This document shows, piece by piece, positions 1 through 8,297 of a stretch of DNA of 12,218 nucleotides. The translations under genes and the position numbers were made by a program. Position 1 is the stretch's first letter. Each line of letters begins with the position of its first letter. This stretch comes from Euperipatoides rowelli (lineage: Eukaryota > Onychophora > Udeonychophora > Euonychophora > Peripatopsidae): the NCBI GenBank assembly GCA_003024985.2, contig PXIH01S0004568.1; one strand, written 5' to 3'. The notes under the pieces were generated by a model that saw nothing but the letters and a program-made list of their open reading frames with translations, made no database searches and had not been told where the DNA came from.

Positions 1-138
1 GTAAGCGTGGGAAATAATATCCGGCCTTAATCACTCTTCCACAGCTGCTTTCCAGTAGTATTATTATCCTTACCAAGACAACCCTTATCATATGGCTTAT
101 AATTGTAATGGAACCAAAGAAGTTAGGGGTATTTTAGA

Positions 139-207
139 TTTTGAGAATTTCTAGTTAGCTAATTAGTTCAGATTTTACTTTTTGAGTATTTCTAGTTAGC
201 CTAATAG
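139..207 (+). repeat. Short 41-bp-period direct duplication
   Basis: The string TTTTGAG-ATTTCTAGTTAGC followed by AATTAG or TAATAG occurs at 139-166 and again at 180-207. The copies differ at one or two bases plus a one-base indel. This is a local tandem duplication in intron sequence with no evident function. Confidence 0.5.
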
Positions 208-424
208 ATAGTTTTATTTATTTTTAAACTATCTACACATACTGAAAGGACATTATGAAGATGCTGATATATTTTGTTTATTTCTTGGATATTAATTTAG
301 ACAAAAATCTTAAAACAATTGATGAATACAGCAATTATGAATCGAAATCTAGATAAAATCATTTATCCATTTTATTACCTGTACAACATATTGTATTTAT
401 GCAACCAAGAATTATTTAAAAATC

Positions 425-501
425 TAATGTTTCAGGATTTTATGTCTTTAATCTTAGAGAAAAAAAATGTAAACATAATGCCATAAAATCCTGAAATATT
501 A
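425..501. repeat. Inverted repeat, 20-bp arms, 37-nt spacer
   Basis: The left arm (425-444) and right arm (482-501) are reverse complements at 19 of 20 positions. The inner 15 bp, TTTCAGGATTTTATG against CATAAAATCCTGAAA, match perfectly. The 37-nt spacer is A-rich. The transcribed intron could form a stem-loop. The stem is too short and the loop too long for a typical microRNA precursor, so a remnant of a fold-back element is more likely. Confidence 0.7.
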
Positions 502-612
502 TGCTGACTTATAGTGCCATTTTAGTTATATATCACAAGCTAGTGTTCTAAAAAAAAAAGGCTATTGATATTACTTAGTTTGATTTGCCCTGATAATTGA
601 AGGCAATTATTA

Positions 613-637
613 TGTAGTGTATAGTGAATACACTACA
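613..637. repeat. Perfect 10-bp hairpin with 5-nt loop
   Basis: TGTAGTGTAT at 613-622 and ATACACTACA at 628-637 are exact reverse complements around the loop AGTGA. It lies about 90 nt upstream of the E1 acceptor. No role is known. It could be a chance or slippage product, or it could affect presentation of the acceptor. Confidence 0.6.
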
Positions 638-723
638 ATCATCATATTTTTTTGGTTCATTTATGATTCTAGTACAATAAGTGTGTCTTTTTCTTACTTA
701 TCCATTTAATTGTTCTTTATTAG

Positions 724-831
724 GTGTTTCATAGTCTGTTGAAGGCGCATGCTGTTGAAGCTCGTAACGTTGTCCGCCAAGCGCTGGAGATCCTGACCCC
801 TGCCATGCCTGCCAGAATGGAAGATGGCAAT
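724..831 (+). CDS. TRRAP: TRRAP exon E1 (internal exon, 36 codons)
   Basis: This internal exon belongs to the TRRAP/Nipped-A/Tra1 scaffold, a nuclear protein built of HEAT and TPR alpha-solenoid repeats with a dead PI3K-like kinase domain. It links transcription activators to the SAGA and TIP60/NuA4 acetyltransferase complexes. The frame starting with GTG at 724 gives VFHSLLKAHAVEARNVVRQA and ends LTPAMPARMEDGN, a stretch I recognise as strongly conserved in metazoan TRRAP. It lies in the alpha-solenoid, roughly mid-protein. The acceptor is a pyrimidine-rich tract ending TTATTAG. The donor AAT|GTAAAA is weak but gives phase 0, and the peptide then continues exactly into E2 (DGN then TMLTHW). 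The exon is noticeably GC-richer than its introns, as expected for conserved coding sequence. The start and stop of the protein lie outside the window. Confidence 0.95.
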
Positions 832-1147
832 GTAAAAATTATATACATTACAGTTTGATAATTAACAAACGTAACCGAAAATTGTATAAATAAAATAAAT
901 TATTTAAATCTATTGATACTAGGAAAAAATATATTATAGACTGTCATCTACTTTGTATGTATAAAGTTTCATAACTTCGATAAAATGGGAAAACTTGCCT
1001 GTTTAACTTTGTTATAATTAATTTTTGTATTTATTTGTGTTTAAAACAATACAAATTATAATATTTATGAGTTGAAAAAAAAAATTTGATTTGACAAAAG
1101 TCAATAAAATGCCACATATAGTAGTAATGTTAAACTTATCTGGCAGG

Positions 1148-1834
1148 TACCATAGAATGCCGAGCAAAGGCGCATGCGCTCTTATCATTCGTTTGGGGGG
1201 AAAGGGGAGTTGTGCTCTTGTTCGACTCCATGCTAGTAAACCTTAGATTTATCACAATGCATTGCAAAACTGACCAGGCGCTCGCTCCTGCTCGGATACA
1301 ATCAGAATTCCTTAAAAAGATTGTTTTTCAAAACGGCGCCCTTGCTTGGACATATTTCCCAAAACTTTAGGAAATTGGCTAGTACACTTTAAAACATGAC
1401 GTCAAACATTAATAAAGGTTGTGCCATTTAAGAGTGCCATCTAAGTTAAAACTTTCACTTTTTAATTTACAGGCCTCTTTCGTTCTATTTATGAGGATTC
1501 AGCATTATTTACAGAAGCTATATTTATAAATATGATGTAAAACACATAAAAATGACACCACAGCATAATAATGTCTGATGGTGACATGAAAATTTTTACA
1601 TGGCGCTCTTTTATGGATACACTGTCCTGAACCTCAGATGAGGTAAAATGAAGCAAAAATCTAGGGAGGACGCTCTTGCTTGAATACTCCTTGGATTTCC
1701 TTCAGAGTGATAAAAAAGTCAAAGTGCAGTGATGGCGCTCTTGTTCAGCGATTGCGCTATATATTTATGTTTTGACAAGAAATAGGGGAGGCGCCCTTGC
1801 TTGGTGGGGCGCTCTTGGTCGGCATTCTACGGTA
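1148..1834. mobile_element. Non-autonomous TIR DNA transposon (MITE-like), 683 bp plus TA target site duplication
   Basis: The element proper is 1150-1832. Its left end begins CCATAGAATGCCGAGCAA (1150) and its right end finishes TTGGTCGGCATTCTACGG (1832). The 24-bp termini are inverted repeats matching at 20 of 24 positions. TA at 1148-1149 and TA at 1833-1834 flank it as a probable 2-bp target site duplication. Inside, a motif of the form GGCGCTCTTGCTTGG recurs in direct orientation near 1176, 1212, 1277, 1335, 1602, 1669, 1734, 1790 and 1807. The left terminus contributes a tenth, inverted copy. There is no transposase frame, so it would need enzyme in trans. TA duplications fit Tc1/mariner-like or other TA-targeting superfamilies, but I cannot assign one. 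The GC-rich motif contrasts sharply with the AT-rich intron. Confidence 0.8.
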
Positions 1835-2718
1835 ATCAAAATAGAGTTAATGTACACGTATCTGGCTTGTACTTCAATACTTTTTATTTAAGATTTGTGA
1901 AAGAACAATTTAAATAAAGCAGCAATGTGGCTGGTGATTTTTAGGAGGAGGTACAAGCTCCCTGTTATTTAAGAGATCAGGGCTTATCTGGTAGATGTGT
2001 TATGATTTCTAAAATAGATAAAATTTAGTTTTAATTTCATAAGGGTTATTCGTTTCCCGTCCTTATTTATCTAGTCAACAAATGGTAGAAAATAGTGAGT
2101 GTGAACCAAGTAAAAAGTTGAAAAAAATTTAATTAGACCTGCTTAGTATTTTTATAGAAAACATTCAAATATTGCAAAACATAAAATAATAAATTGACAT
2201 TAAGACATATTTATATGGCAATCATTGGATATGCAGTATTAAATAATTGGTTAAAAGTCGCTGATAATGGAGATATAACCGTACCGGAGATTTTACAGTT
2301 TCTTATAAAGTTGGCTAGATATGGGTTGAAAGCTTTGGCTAGTATCTCCTGATACTGGCCCTTAATTGGAGACTTGAGGTGAAGCTGTGGTGGTTAGCAG
2401 AAGTATTCTTGATTCTTGACTTTGGGAGTGTGCATGATTCTTATGACTTTTTTACATTTGGCTGTCAATTGCGTGACAATGGATTTGACCTAGTATAGTT
2501 TTAGAATGAGTAGCTTGGATTTTGTAATCCTCCAGTAAATTTTCTTTAGTCATAACCATTGGGATTAGCTGGTTTTATCCAATGGAGGACTCCCAACTCA
2601 TCCTTACATTGCAGAGTTAGTCTTCATAGAGGTCCATGTGATGTGTGAAAGTAGCCTCAGGAATATAGGAGAAGCCACTAGCTGTGTTTTCTTCAAGACA
2701 AAGACGGTTTGACATTTC

Positions 2719-2785
2719 AATCATTTGAGTGAAATGTTTTAATCATTTTGAAAGTCCCTTTTAATTATTTGAAAATGTCCTTTTA
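2719..2785 (+). repeat. Degenerate tandem repeat, about three copies of 22-24 bp
   Basis: Successive units read AATCATTTGAGTGAAATG, AATCATTTTGAAAGTCCC and AATTATTTGAAAATGTCC, each followed by a T run. The copies differ at several bases. This is a small minisatellite in the intron with no evident role. Confidence 0.45.
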
Positions 2786-3220
2786 TTAATAAAAATGTTC
2801 ACTATCATAATTACACAAGTTCATCAGCTATACACCATTGTTGTCTTTATTTTGTGAAATAAACCCCGGTAAGATTGTTAAATGATTAATGTGATGATTG
2901 ATTACATTAATATAATTTAATTTGATCAATAAAATCATATTTAATAAGGATTAAGCTTTTATTAAGCTAGCATTATTTATATTTTATGTACTCTTTTGTG
3001 ACGTATGTTTATAGTATGTATAGCTTCATCTTACATTTAGGGTTAAGACTCTACCTTATAATAATATTTTGTTATGATTGTTGTATTAGTAATAGAAGTA
3101 TAATCGAACCTCATAATATTGAAAAACTTAGTAGAGATCGACATCCCATAATATATTTGTTCAAGATCATGAAGTTAAATAAATAATTACATTTTATTGA
3201 TATCTTGTTTACCATTTTAG

Positions 3221-3294
3221 ACGATGCTTACTCACTGGACCAAAAAAATCATTGTAGAGGAAGGCCATACTTTGGCACAGCTTCTACACATGTT
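3221..3294 (+). CDS. TRRAP: TRRAP exon E2 (74 nt, 24 codons plus 2 nt)
   Basis: The acceptor TTACCATTTTAG precedes ACG at 3221, and the strong donor TT|GTAAGT follows 3294. The frame reads TMLTHWTKKIIVEEGH and then TLAQLLHM, directly continuing the E1 peptide and matching the conserved TRRAP/Nipped-A wording at this point. The exon ends in phase 2, with two bases (TT) of a Leu codon completed by the first G of E3. It encodes part of the same alpha-solenoid helices as E1. Base composition is more AT-rich than E1 or E4. Confidence 0.95.
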
Positions 3295-3431
3295 GTAAGT
3301 AAATATTTCACTGAATTTATACTGTATATGTTTATTATATATTTTTGTATTGTATATACAGTATTTATGCCAAATATATAGTGTATATACTATATGACAA
3401 ATATATATAGTGTATGAATATTGTTTAACCC

Positions 3432-3788
3432 GTTCATTTAAAAATAAAGTTTGAGGAAAATCATTTTACCCATGTCATTATCTGAAAGATGTACACTAAA
3501 TATTTTGTATTGCAAGAATGGCGAAAGTTATAAACATCACTGTTAACAGCTTCTTATGAAATAAAAGCTATGCCTAAACATGGTACTTTTTGCGACAATC
3601 CTATACTTCAATCTACTATTGGATTGATGGGTTTCAGTTCTCCTCGTTGATCTTAGCGCTGAAACAATTTTCTTATAAGGAAAAAGAATATCTTGGAAGG
3701 TGAAGCACAGTGTCGTCTTATATTCTGACACTGTAGGGTAAATATCAAAGTGCAAAGAAGTATCTAAAGTAAGTGGTTAAAATTTTAA
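3432..3788 (+). repeat. Dispersed repeat, copy A (diverged; copy B at 10118-10432)
   Basis: Several blocks align collinearly and in the same orientation with 10118-10432. Near 3434, TCATTTAAAAATAAAG matches TCATTAAAAAATAAAG. Near 3515, CAAGAATGGCGAAAGTTATAAA matches a CAAGAACACTGCAAGTCATAAA block. The 3' end AGAAGTATCTAAAGTAAGTG near 3759 matches AGAAGTTTCTAAGTACGTGA. Divergence is substantial, with indels between blocks, so the family is old. I see no coding frame, no terminal inverted repeats and no clear target site duplication. The class is unknown; an old MITE, an LTR fragment or a SINE tail are all possible. Confidence 0.6.
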
Positions 3789-5070
3789 TTTTATCAAGCT
3801 GTTTGGTCATTCTCTGATACATAATTCACAATATTATTACGACCGCAAATATACGCGCGTCATAAATCGATAAGGTGACAATCTGTAGTAATAGAAAATA
3901 ACTAACTAAACCATTATGATAAATTTAACTTCAAATTTTAGTCTTGCGCATCAAAAATACAGGCATGCGATTGCTGCTCCAAACTGCTCCAAACTTAATA
4001 GGCTGAGCCAATCTGATACAAAAGCTGGATATTTGGCGTTTCTGCGCCAGNTATAAAATTTGTTTAGACATGAAGACCCGGTCGCTCTCTGCCCAGAAAT
4101 GAGCTCTGCATGACTTTTTATACTCCTCTGGTTGCTAAAGGTAATCAAGTCTGTTGAATCGATTCTCATAGTTCTCCAACACGGCAACCCTTGTTATTAT
4201 GTAGATGAACTAGTGTTGACATCGAAGGGCGCCCTCAAGTGAGAAGAGCAGTAACTAGGAGTTTGAAAATTTCCCCTTTCAGCTTAGTGGAACATACTGT
4301 AGCTTTAACATGACGTTTCATAGCTTTCTTTAAGTATTTTTAGCAAGAAATTTCATACCATTGGTTAAAATCGTCTTACTGCCTTTTTTTGGTTTACTTT
4401 GTTGGATGATTTACTGCACTTCACCAAGAAAGGATGGGGGGGGGGAATTAGGCCCTTTTGGGGGGAGGTAGATAGAGATGAAAAAAAGATTTGTCAAACA
4501 ATTTATCTACTTTTAGAATCTACTGCTAAGCAAAATTAATTATTCAAGGAATAAATCTAGATATTTATTCTGCCATTTACAAAATTTATTTAGTAAATGA
4601 CATATGTGCCAATATAGTTAACCTTACTTTTTACTCTGAAGTGTTTACAAAGTATAGAAGTTATAGAATTGAAAAAAAAATATATCTTGCATGTGGAAAT
4701 AAACTTAATCAGACTCTGAAATCCAGAATTTATTCAACTATTACAAATATGTTCTTACACAAATCTCGGAGCTATATGTCTCTTAGAATTGGAAAGTGAG
4801 GGATGACCTGTGATTACTTCCATGATCTTTCAATACATTGTGTATTATGGGCAAATACAAATGTGATGCAAGTATGAAAGTGTCTACCAGATTATTTGGC
4901 TTCTGAAGAATTTCTTAATATTACTAAGCATTTTGTATAAATTAAATTTGCCTCATGTAATAAAAATTATAAAATTTGCAAAGTACGTTGATATTTTCAT
5001 GCATTTAAACTCTTAGAAGTTAAAAATTCTTGGCTTATATAGAAACCTTTGTGAGCTGTTTGAAAGAAAA

Positions 5071-5537
5071 TGAATTTATTACTTTACAAGACACTGTGTG
5101 ATGTACATTTGTTATTTTACAATGGAACATGTAATGTAAATTTGCTCTTTCACAATTGAAATTATTTTACTAAAGAATGTGTACTGCAAATTTTTTCTTC
5201 TGCAAGAGAATAACATGAATTTGTTAATTTACAAGAGAATGTGTAATATGAATTTATTATTTTACAAGAGAATGTGTAATGTGAGTTTATTTTATAAGAG
5301 AATGTGTAATGTGAATTTGCTCTTTTTTAAGAGAATGTGTATGTAAATTTCCTGTTTTTCCTTTTACTAGAGAATCTGTAGTGAGAATTTTCTCTTTTAA
5401 ATGATAATGTGTAGTGTAGATTTGCTTTTTTACAAGAGAATGTGTAGTTTGAATTTGCTCTTTTAGAAGAATGTTTTATGTCAATTTGTTATTTTACAAG
5501 AGAACATGTGATGTGGATTTGCTATTTTTCAAGAATT
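5071..5537 (+). repeat. Degenerate minisatellite, about 14 copies of a unit near 33 bp
   Basis: The unit approximates AATTTGCTCTTTTACAAGAG followed by AATGTGTAATGTG. Better copies lie at about 5219-5340 and 5420-5460. Units at the edges and in the middle have indels, so length varies from about 29 to 40 bp. The + strand is T-rich in one half of each unit. Decay argues that the array is old and no longer homogenised. No function is implied. Confidence 0.8.
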
Positions 5538-5996
5538 ACCAAATTTGTAAAATAGTTATATGCAAGTAAAACATTTTTTCAGTGAATGGGGTTAAGCATG
5601 AAATTTTGGAAATGAGTGGAGGTCACAACACACCAGTGAAAAAAAAATGAAAAGAGAACAACATGTTTAATCCTTTNTTGTGGAAATAAAGTCTGAAAAA
5701 AATTGCATTTTCCCTTGTAACTAACTGGAAATCTAGTTCTACCAGAGCTACATTCCCATCTCCTTACATAACCTACAATATATTCCAGCAACAACTACCA
5801 AAGATCTATGTATTATAATTATACAGTATATGTTTTTGTGTTGTGATTATAAATTTATGTATTATAATGATAAAGCATTCCTATTGTAATTCTAATCTAA
5901 GAATAGCATAATGTATTTTTGTTACAAATATTTTGTCAATGATAAAATAAACAACAATAATGTATTTCTAATATTTTATGTAATAAAATATATTTA

Positions 5997-6077
5997 CATA
6001 CAGACAGCATACTATTCCTGTCTGTATGACTAATAATTATGAAACACTATCAGACAGCATATTATTCCTGTCTGCAT
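5997..6077. repeat. Two tandem hairpin repeats, 50-bp period
   Basis: CAGACAGCATACTATTCCTG followed by TCTGTAT begins at 6001 and recurs at 6051 with two differences. The first copy folds into an 11-bp perfect stem (5997-6007 with 6018-6028, loop CATACTATTC). The second folds into a 7-bp stem (6051-6057 with 6068-6074). This could be the end of a mobile element or a local duplication of a hairpin. Confidence 0.6.
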
Positions 6078-6280
6078 AGCTATAATAGTGCAGGATCCAG
6101 AAACGAAGCAAGAAGAAGAAAGCTGTGTACAGCATACCGTATATACTGTACATACATTATATACAGTATAATAATATTTTTCTATTTATTATAATTTGTG
6201 TGTGTATATTTCCAATTGTGTGTGTAAAATCACTAGGATAAATCCGAACATTATAAATAATAAACTGAAGAGCAATAAAG

Positions 6281-6440
6281 GATTTTGGCGGTAACAAGCT
6301 AAATAACATTACAATAAATTCTGCCTACCTACCCAAACAAACATTATTTTGCTCACGTAAGAATCAGAGCTAATTATCCAAAATGACTGATATGGCAGTA
6401 ACAAGCTATCCATCCAAACATCATTATTTTCCTCCAAATA
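6281..6440 (+). repeat. Imperfect direct repeats, about 105-bp spacing
   Basis: GGCGGTAACAAGCT at 6287 and GGCAGTAACAAGCT near 6394 match at 13 of 14 bases. Each is followed downstream by a CATCCAAACA-like segment and CATTATTTT (ACCCAAACAAACATTATTTT near 6331; CATCCAAACATCATTATTTT near 6411). The second copy lacks about 27 bp between the two parts. It directly precedes the candidate LTR and may be transposon-derived. Confidence 0.5.
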
Positions 6441-6489
6441 AAATCACCACTTTGGCGCCTAAGCACGGACCAAACTGAAGGCAGCAGTC

Positions 6490-7103
6490 TGTAACAATCC
6501 CCATTGGCAATTTTCTTAAGCTAAAGGGCCAATAGAAAATCAGCCCATTGTTTCCAAACCTGCAGCTGAATCCGACTCTCTGATATAAAAAAAAGAAACT
6601 TTCCGTTATTCAAGGATCTCTTCAGCCAGATTGTCAGCTAGGGTAAAGACTTGCCCTGAACTCCAGCCTTGGTAAATACCCAGTAGAATAATCCATTATT
6701 AGTTGACTTATCTTTACCAATGTTTTTTCCGATACAATAAATTAGCTAGCTAAGAATAGAAACCAGTCTTTGGTTTACTATTAGTTTGGCCCAATATAAG
6801 ACCCTGTGCAAAGTCGGCTCTTGGTCTTCCCTTTCCCCTCAGAAGTTAGGGAGTGATAGTGAGGTTGTGTTCAATCGCTGAGTTCCAGAAGAAGACATCA
6901 TCTGTCAATAACCGGCCAGTAAGATAAAAATCATATAGTCTTGTTATTGCCATAAGCAATTTCCGATATACTAAATAATAATAATAATCCTAGTGAAGCA
7001 CACATACACAATATCCTTATGTATTATTTCGTACGAGCTCATGATATTTTGTTATAAGTTATTTGTGATCTTATTATAATATTTTGTTCCAAAATTTGTT
7101 ACA
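6490..7103 (+). mobile_element. Possible solo LTR of a retrotransposon (low confidence)
   Basis: The stretch begins TGTAACAATCCCC and can be ended at TTTGTTACA (7103), which gives 8-bp inverted ends of the TG...CA kind. Promoter-like words follow in the expected order: a CCAAT motif near 6529, a TATA-like GATATAAAA near 6581, and AATAAA near 6736. An alternative right end is GTCA at 7274, directly followed by TTTGGGGACCCAC, which resembles a primer-binding site. The 5 bp on each side (CAGTC and ATATC) do not match, and there is no gag or pol in + orientation nearby. The composition contrast (more GC from 6450 to 6930) supports an insertion of some kind. It could equally be an unrelated repeat. 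Confidence 0.3.
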
Positions 7104-8020
7104 ATATCATTACAATTACTATATAAAATATCTCATAATAAAAAAAGATGATTCCTAATTATTCTTTGTCTCGTCATTTTGTGCCAGACAGCTATTTCTG
7201 ACAGCCTATGGTTAGCGGGGGTAGGCTACAACCATCCCAACTGATTTTCTGAAACAACCGTGGTCCATTAGTCATTTGGGGACCCACTCTTATAAGCTCA
7301 GCCTAAAAGACTACCAGTATCAAATTGAACATAATAATAATCTAAGAAATCCGACTACTATCCAAAAAAGTGTAAAAGTTCATATTATATAGTAGTAAAT
7401 GTGTACAATACATTTTTAACATCTGCAGTAAATCAAGAATTTAATTTGAAAATGAAAAAAAAACTTACAATAATAGAAGGGCTGAAATAATAACAGGGAA
7501 ATAAATGGGGGGAAAAAAAACAGATTTTGGCAATGTGAGTTAAAGAGAACAAAAAATATTTAAAGAAAAGGATTTTGTTTTGTTTTGATAAAATACTTGC
7601 CTCTTCCTTATAAAATTTTAAACAAATATCATCTGCAGTCTATTATGTTCTACCATAGAACTTCAAATAATTGAAATAATATATATTTTTTTCATTACCG
7701 GTACTAATATTCGCATTAATGTCAGAATTTTAATAGCCTCTAGTTAAACTATTTTAGTTTAAGCCAGAATTTTGCACATTATTAGTACAAGGTTTTGAAA
7801 TAATTTGACACAAAAATCTTTATAAAGTTAACTTTTTTTTAATAAGAAATGTGTTCATTTATCAGAAATTCTTGTTAATAATGTTTGATTCATATCATTA
7901 TTTATTGTTATAAAGTTAATAAAGTAATTTATTTTTTGATTCTAAATAAAATTTAACATTTAAGTTTTGTTTTATATACTGTACGTGTATATTAATACTG
8001 AAGTTTGTTTTCTTTTAAAG

Positions 8021-8120
8021 GCATTTGATTGTCCGACATTATAAAGTCTATTATCCTGTACGTTATCATCTCATTCAGCATATGGTTAGTTCAATGCAAA
8101 GACTTGGTTTCATTCCAAGC
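8021..8120 (+). CDS. TRRAP: TRRAP exon E3 (100 nt)
   Basis: The acceptor TTTTCTTTTAAAG precedes G8021, which completes the Leu codon begun by TT in E2. The next 33 codons read HLIVRHYKVYYPVRYHLIQH and then MVSSMQRLGFIPS, a highly conserved TRRAP/Nipped-A segment. The donor AGC|GTGAGT is near consensus and leaves phase 0. The exon encodes further alpha-solenoid helices; the basic and aromatic VRHYKVYYPVR run is a hallmark of this part of the family. A decayed 42-bp copy of positions 8023-8064 sits in the next large intron at 8745-8786. Confidence 0.95.
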
Positions 8121-8198
8121 GTGAGTACAGGTTTTTACTATTATTATTTTTTACTCCTTATTAAAAAGAAATTTACAATTAAAATTTTTCTGTTTCAG
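8121..8198 (+). other. TRRAP: TRRAP mini-intron (78 nt, frame-preserving)
   Basis: This intron runs from GTGAGT to TTTTTCTGTTTCAG and separates E3 from E4. Its length is 26 codons exactly, and no stop occurs in the exon reading frame. Translation through it would give a hydrophobic, lysine-bearing insert (about VSTGFYYYYF then LLLIKKK). Good splice sites and the absence of the insert from the conserved protein wording argue that it is normally removed. It is by far the shortest of the introns seen here. Confidence 0.9.
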
Positions 8199-8297
8199 GC
8201 GACCATGGAGCACCGCAAGCTGGCGGTGGACTTGGCCGAGGTCATCATTAAATGGGAGCTGCAGCGCATCAAAGATGAGCAGGAACAGAACGTTGAG
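8199..8297 (+). CDS. TRRAP: TRRAP exon E4 (33 codons; 3' end inferred)
   Basis: The acceptor TTTTTCTGTTTCAG precedes GCG at 8199. The frame reads ATMEHRKLAVDL, then AEVIIKWELQRIKDE, then QEQNVE, the conserved helix pair that follows E3 in TRRAP. In-frame TAA at 8301-8303 means the exon must end before it. The likeliest donor is GAG|GTCTAA at 8297/8298, which keeps phase 0 but is a weak site. AAC|GTTGAG at 8291/8292 is a poorer alternative. In vertebrates this point is followed by a variable, poorly conserved linker, so protein similarity cannot settle the boundary. The exon is GC-rich (my rough count is over half G+C), in contrast to E2 and E3. The next exon is beyond the window, at least 3.9 kb away. 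Confidence 0.9.

Larger units (their letters stand above)
1..723 (+). other. TRRAP: Intron of TRRAP (3' part; 5' end at or beyond the window edge)
   Basis: This is non-coding AT-rich sequence that ends in a good acceptor, a pyrimidine-rich run TTGTTCTTTATTAG at 710-723, just before exon E1. The window opens with GTAAGC, which looks like a splice donor, so the preceding exon may end exactly one base before the window. That cannot be checked here. Inside are a short direct repeat (139-207) and two hairpins (425-501 and 613-637). I see no gene. The intron identity is inferred from the acceptor and from exon E1 starting in mid-protein. Confidence 0.8.
832..3220 (+). other. TRRAP: TRRAP intron between E1 and E2 (2389 bp)
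   Basis: The donor is GTAAAA and the acceptor is TTTACCATTTTAG. From 832 to 1147 the sequence is AT-rich with no feature. From 1148 to 1834 there is a DNA transposon (separate entry). From 1835 to 2230 it is plain AT-rich. From about 2240 to 2702 it is somewhat more balanced in base composition, and the minus strand holds one semi-open frame of about 150 codons broken by five TAA stops. I do not recognise that frame. A short degenerate tandem repeat follows at 2719-2785. From 2786 to 3220 it is very AT-rich. I see no real gene here. Confidence 0.85.
3295..8020 (+). other. TRRAP: TRRAP intron between E2 and E3 (4726 bp)
   Basis: The donor is GTAAGT and the acceptor is TTTTCTTTTAAAG. From 3295 to 3430 the sequence is TATA-rich with ACTGTATA-type words. 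A dispersed repeat copy occupies 3432-3788. The block 3840-4270 is less AT-rich and contains an 11-bp doublet (CTGCTCCAAA C, twice near 3975) and one N at 4051. It may be old transposon sequence, but I cannot name it. There is a G10 run at 4436-4445. A minisatellite lies at 5071-5537, and 5538-5996 is AT-rich with one N at 5677. Hairpin repeats and direct repeats follow to 6440, then a possible LTR from 6490. From about 7330 to 8020 I see only AT-rich intron. No gene is visible in this interval. Confidence 0.85.

Noticed and set aside
2986-3186. 66-codon + strand open frame just upstream of exon E2
   Set aside because: It is AT-rich intron ending before the acceptor, with no similarity to TRRAP or other proteins that I recognise.
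3543-3755. 70-codon minus-strand open frame
   Set aside because: It lies within the dispersed repeat. The equivalent frame is not visibly kept in copy B, so it is not coding.
3951-4187. 78-codon minus-strand open frame in a less AT-rich block
   Set aside because: It contains an N and has no family I recognise. It could be old transposon debris but cannot be supported as a gene.
4436-4470. G10 and G6 tracts as a possible G-quadruplex
   Set aside because: There are only two long tracts, with irregular spacing. Homopolymer runs are common in this intron, and there is no conserved context.
5579-5794. 71-codon minus-strand open frame
   Set aside because: It contains an N, has no recognisable motif, and is typical chance intron frame.
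8205-8208. ATG in a near-perfect Kozak context (GCGACCATGG) at the start of exon E4
   Set aside because: It is an internal Met of conserved TRRAP sequence directly after a splice acceptor. There is no promoter evidence for an internal start.
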